Positions 40,796-64,000 of a stretch of 64,000 nucleotides of DNA are shown in pieces (positions within the stretch are counted from its first letter, which is position 1; the number at the start of each line of letters is the position of its first letter). Below the pieces are notes generated by a model. The model made no database searches. It was not told the DNA's origin and saw nothing but the letters and a program-made list of their open reading frames with translations. Position numbers and translations under genes: made by a program. The DNA comes from Lepisosteus oculatus. Its lineage: Eukaryota > Chordata > Actinopteri > Semionotiformes > Lepisosteidae. The DNA is taken from the NCBI RefSeq assembly GCF_040954835.1, contig NC_090716.1:10973275-11037274 (forward strand). The letters are read 5' to 3'.

Positions 40796-42541
40796 TATTG
40801 GTCTATATATTATTTGAGAGAGAATTAAATTCAGGAGCCAGCAGAAGAATACATTATAGCCTATGAATATAGTAGGGAATGGTTTGTGCAATTCAATTTG
40901 CTCATGTGACAAAATGCCCCCATCCTATTGTTTTCAATAGCACATTTGTCTGTGCTGAAATATTTGATCTAACAAATACAATGAAACTTATTTCAGTTAC
41001 TTTCCGAAACAAAAGTAAACCTGTGCTCATATGAAGAGGCAGGGCTGCTATGGTTAACTCGATTCTTTTCAAGGCCACAGCTTGACCTGAAGTTTGCGTG
41101 ATACGGCTGAGGCCAGACGCCTGCTTTCCACAAAGCAAACTGCCGATTTGTCTTTTATCACTGTTGCTTCTCCCTCTTACAATGGATAGTTTTTGTTCTT
41201 GCAGTAAATTCAGGAAAAAAAAAACAAAACACATGGGTGCTCCCTCAGGATTTATAACACCATATTTGAAACACCCAGAAATGCATTGAGGACATTCTGT
41301 GCAATGAAATTGAGGTTCTGTATATCCAAGTAGCAATTCATTCCATATTCATTTTGTGAGCTTACAAATGCAAACGATATGGAAAGGCTCGGCCTTGTGT
41401 GGAGGCAATTTCAATAAATTTGCTTTGATTTTGTATCATAAAATCTCTCTGTTTCTGGTCAATATTGAGCACAGGAATATTATGGTTCACACATCTATTT
41501 GCATTTCATTATGAGTTATTTTCAATATAAATGTCTGAAGGTTTTTTTCATTTTAATATACTCAAAGACTGATCCAAATATTAAAACATGGCTGCATATG
41601 AAAAAGTTTATTTAAGTGTAATTCCTTTACTTTTTAATGTACAATCTCTACTATATTCAGACCTTTCATTTCACATGAACTAAAATGTTATACTATGCCA
41701 AAACATAATTCCTCTGACACACTGACTGAGCACTGCACTAGCCAGCCAGTAACCCCAGGCACTCTGTAGCCCTAAACACAGGAATCGTGTACACCTTATC
41801 TCGCACCAGTGGTCAGTGCTATCATCCTTTTCTTGCTAAAATTCAGCAATGACAATCACAGAGATTACCATGAGTGTAAGAAAACTTAATAGAATAGTGA
41901 ATGAAAAAACAATCCAGGTGTATGAATAATACATGATATGAATATTAGGAAGCCCAGATTTTTGCAATTCATCCAGTAGATATAATACATTTGAAACTAT
42001 TTTATATAATAAGTGTTTTATTGGGATAACTCTACTTTAAAAATATATATCTAGTCCCAGATGGGTACAGTACTTATAATTGTAGCAATTTCAACAAGGC
42101 ACACTGTTACTTTCCAAAAGTGTCCTAATTAGTTTGGCACATTACTCTGGACATTCAGGCTCACCACATGCAGAACTGCTCTCCTGCTTCAAGACAGGAA
42201 AGACATAATGGACAGCAATAACACAACAAAGCTTAGGAGCTTCATAAGGGCTCAGCGATCAATACTGAGGTCTTGGGGGATCTGTAATAAAGTGTTTAAT
42301 AGAAAAAGTAACATAAAAATGAACATCTTAAAAATATATATGTCTATCTTTTTCTAATGCAGTTTGGTCCTCTAATGTTAAATTTACAAAAACATTACAG
42401 GTTTCCATATCTTAGGAATAATGGATTGTGTTTTTAAAATAAAGAAATGTTCTAAATGAGAAGTCAGAAAGGTTCCCTATACATATATACTGTATATATA
42501 AATAAGTGTGTCACATCTGTGGAGAACTGTGTGTGTTGAAT

Positions 42542-61958
<19,417 letters not shown>

Positions 61959-64000
61959 CTGAAACATCACCAATCAAAAGGTCACTGATGAGACAGAGAA
62001 CAAGGAGGCACTACAGAAACAACAGCACTCCCTTCCTAGCATGGCTGGAACATGCAAACCTTATAGAAAAATCCAATATGTATCATAAAAGCACAGCATA
62101 TATTTATGTACTCTGCCAACTGGATGAAGGAGGGAACTATGATCAGCCTAGGTCTATAAAACATCATCAGTGGAACATTTGAATGCTCAGACCGATATGT
62201 GGACACATACAGTACAAGCAATTTGAAGAACGTAAGCTGAATTCTCAATATGAAGTATGTCAGTTGAATGTCTCGGGTGGTCCTGCAATGTTGGGCACAG
62301 AAGAGAATTTTATAACTGGGACTTCAATTTCAAGATCTGAATTCCAATGATGGGTGGTGCTTAACACTTAGGGACTATCACAGTGTGGTATTTTAGCCAT
62401 TGTAAAGCAATCAAGCAGAAAAGCTCATATGAAGAACAAGGCCAAAAAGAAACTACAGTACATGTCTAGCAGAGATTGAACAAAATGCAAAAAACGACTG
62501 AATTTGATAACTCAAAAACCCACCTAAAAACCCAATTACAAAGAACCCATTTTCACAAGTACAGCTAAAGGTATACAGTACATATCATTTAAAGGCCTAT
62601 GGGTCCTACACTACAGTGTACCATTTAACAAAAGAAAGCACTACAGAAACTCCAGTTTAGCAACCAAGGACACCTGGAGCTGAAGATGCTGTGAAGAACA
62701 AACTGGGAGGAGACCAGGGTTTTCACTCAGCATCCCACAAAGCACTGGCTGAGTGACCCCTGAGCAATGATGTACACTACTTTGACCTAGACTAAACGGG
62801 GCTTGAGAATACTCTGAGGGAACATACGCAAAGTTAGAAAGAATCCTTATTAGTCTAAGAAAAAAAAACCTTCATACCTTTGCTTATTTGCAATCAATCT
62901 TGAAGACAAAAAAAATAATTATTATTCTAAATCATCTTTATAGGGTGTAAGTTCTTTTTGTCCTCGTACCTTAAAAAAAACCTCATGTCTAGAAATGACC
63001 TACAATTTGGACTGTCATCAAAATTACAATTCACTAGAGATTCCTGAATAAGTGCACACAATTTTGTGGTACAGTCAAAAATGAGGTGAGAAGCAGTCCC
63101 TTTTGGATTTGCTAATAGAATTTAAGAAGGAATAAGAACCATGTCCTCTCATGGAGAAAACACTCCCATGTTATGAAAACACATTCAGAGCACTCTAACC
63201 TTGTGCACTTTCATACCAGTGTATGCATGGAATTAATAACATAGCTCTTCTGATTACATATCCAGCAGATTTTAAACTGGGTGCCTGACATTACCAGCAG
63301 AAAATCCTGTAAAGATTAAAAAGTTCACGGCACTTTTAAATGCAATGAGAGATTTTGAATTCTGGGATCTCGAGGTTGAGTGAACAGCAGTATGAATGGA
63401 ATAAATCAGAATACATTCAACTTATCAGTGCTTATAAAACTAGGCTACTGTTTTGTATTTAAGGATACATCTTGACTTTCAATCTTTTCAGATCTGAGAA
63501 TGTGAACACGATCTTGCTCTGTACATCAAAGGGCAAACTGCACTGATGGAACACAAACACTACTTTTTCATGTAGGAAATAAAAACAGTCTGGCTTATTT
63601 TTTTAAATGAACCAAATAATGAAAATTAATTTTAAATATGTACACATTTTAAAAGCATTTGTGCCATATACCGAATACCAGCCTAAGCAAGAAAATACAA
63701 GACTTTGTTTGACAACAGGTTGGTTATTTTATCAGAAGACATTAAACAGTTCTAACACAATGCATTATTTAGGATCTGCAGTGCTAATGATAAAAGAGAT
63801 CCACCAGCTAAAAATTCTGCACAGTTGGATTATTTACAACAAAAGCTGGTCTCATTGCATGCCAGCACTAGACTACAAAGCACTGTACAATAGCCTCGTT
63901 ACCGTAAGATTTTGGAAGGTTCAGGCAAATGAAAAGAAATGTCCAACCAAACCCTAACTATGAAGTAGTTGAATAAAATCTAGTTGAATATTTATCACCA
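61959..64000 (-). other. pik3c2a: PIK3C2A intron (partial, runs off right edge)
   Basis: The exon at 61,838-61,958 has an acceptor on this side (tttcag), so the sequence to the right is intron. I saw no further exon with a PI3K-like product up to 64,000, nor a clear repeat. The 116-codon plus-strand frame at 63,607-63,957 has no recognised features and is probably chance. Confidence 0.65.

Larger units (their letters stand above)
38577..42541 (-). other. pik3c2a: Probable PIK3C2A 3' UTR and downstream flank
   Basis: No coding sequence follows the PIK3C2A stop at 42,542. Minus-strand AATAAA hexamers lie at 41,607-41,612 and 38,583-38,588, the second followed by a T-rich run. Alternative 3' ends giving UTRs of about 0.9 and 4 kb are therefore possible. 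A 302-bp sequence occurs twice (39,738-40,039 and 40,494-40,795). Without transcript data the true 3' end is unknown. Confidence 0.45.

Overview
The window is vertebrate nuclear DNA, AT-rich, with compact GT-AG introns and many interspersed repeats. The repeats include a CR1-type LINE fragment, tRNA-derived SINEs, SINEs with a 5S rRNA-like head and a (ATT)n tail, and an interspersed repeat common in fish genomes. This points to a ray-finned fish. A slowly evolving non-teleost such as a gar or bowfin is plausible, but the species is inferred from general knowledge of such repeats and not proven here.

Four protein-coding genes lie head-to-tail on the minus strand. From right to left, which is the order of transcription, they are: (1) PIK3C2A, the class II phosphoinositide 3-kinase alpha catalytic subunit, with 29 exons resolved between 42,542 and 61,958 from the Ras-binding domain to the stop codon and its 5' exons beyond the right edge; (2) RPS13, complete in six coding exons, 151 aa, 34,016-37,865; (3) a complete three-exon PPP1R15-family gene, 570 aa, 28,622-31,771, a protein phosphatase 1 regulatory subunit of the GADD34/CReP type; (4) the first three coding exons of PLEKHA7, 14,143-14,647, whose remaining exons lie beyond the left edge.

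Bases 1-14,142 are the start of PLEKHA7 intron 3 and hold SINE and LINE remnants. Bases 14,648-28,289 are intergenic, with repeat fragments and one unexplained 174-codon ORF. Bases 32,240-33,989 and 37,894-38,576 are intergenic. Bases 38,577-42,541 are the probable PIK3C2A 3' UTR and downstream flank and contain a 302-bp direct duplication. Bases 61,959-64,000 are intronic.

The gene order PLEKHA7-RPS13-PIK3C2A matches human 11p15, but as I recall it the human locus has no PPP1R15 gene there. Human PPP1R15B sits beside PLEKHA6 and PIK3C2B, and PPP1R15A sits beside PLEKHA4 and NUCB1. The PPP1R15 gene here therefore looks like a member retained at the third locus of a four-fold paralogon. This is the most interesting feature of the window. 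The four genes are not an operon: they serve cell junctions (PLEKHA7), the integrated stress response (PPP1R15), the small ribosomal subunit (RPS13) and endosomal phosphoinositide signalling (PIK3C2A), and share only an ancient neighbourhood.
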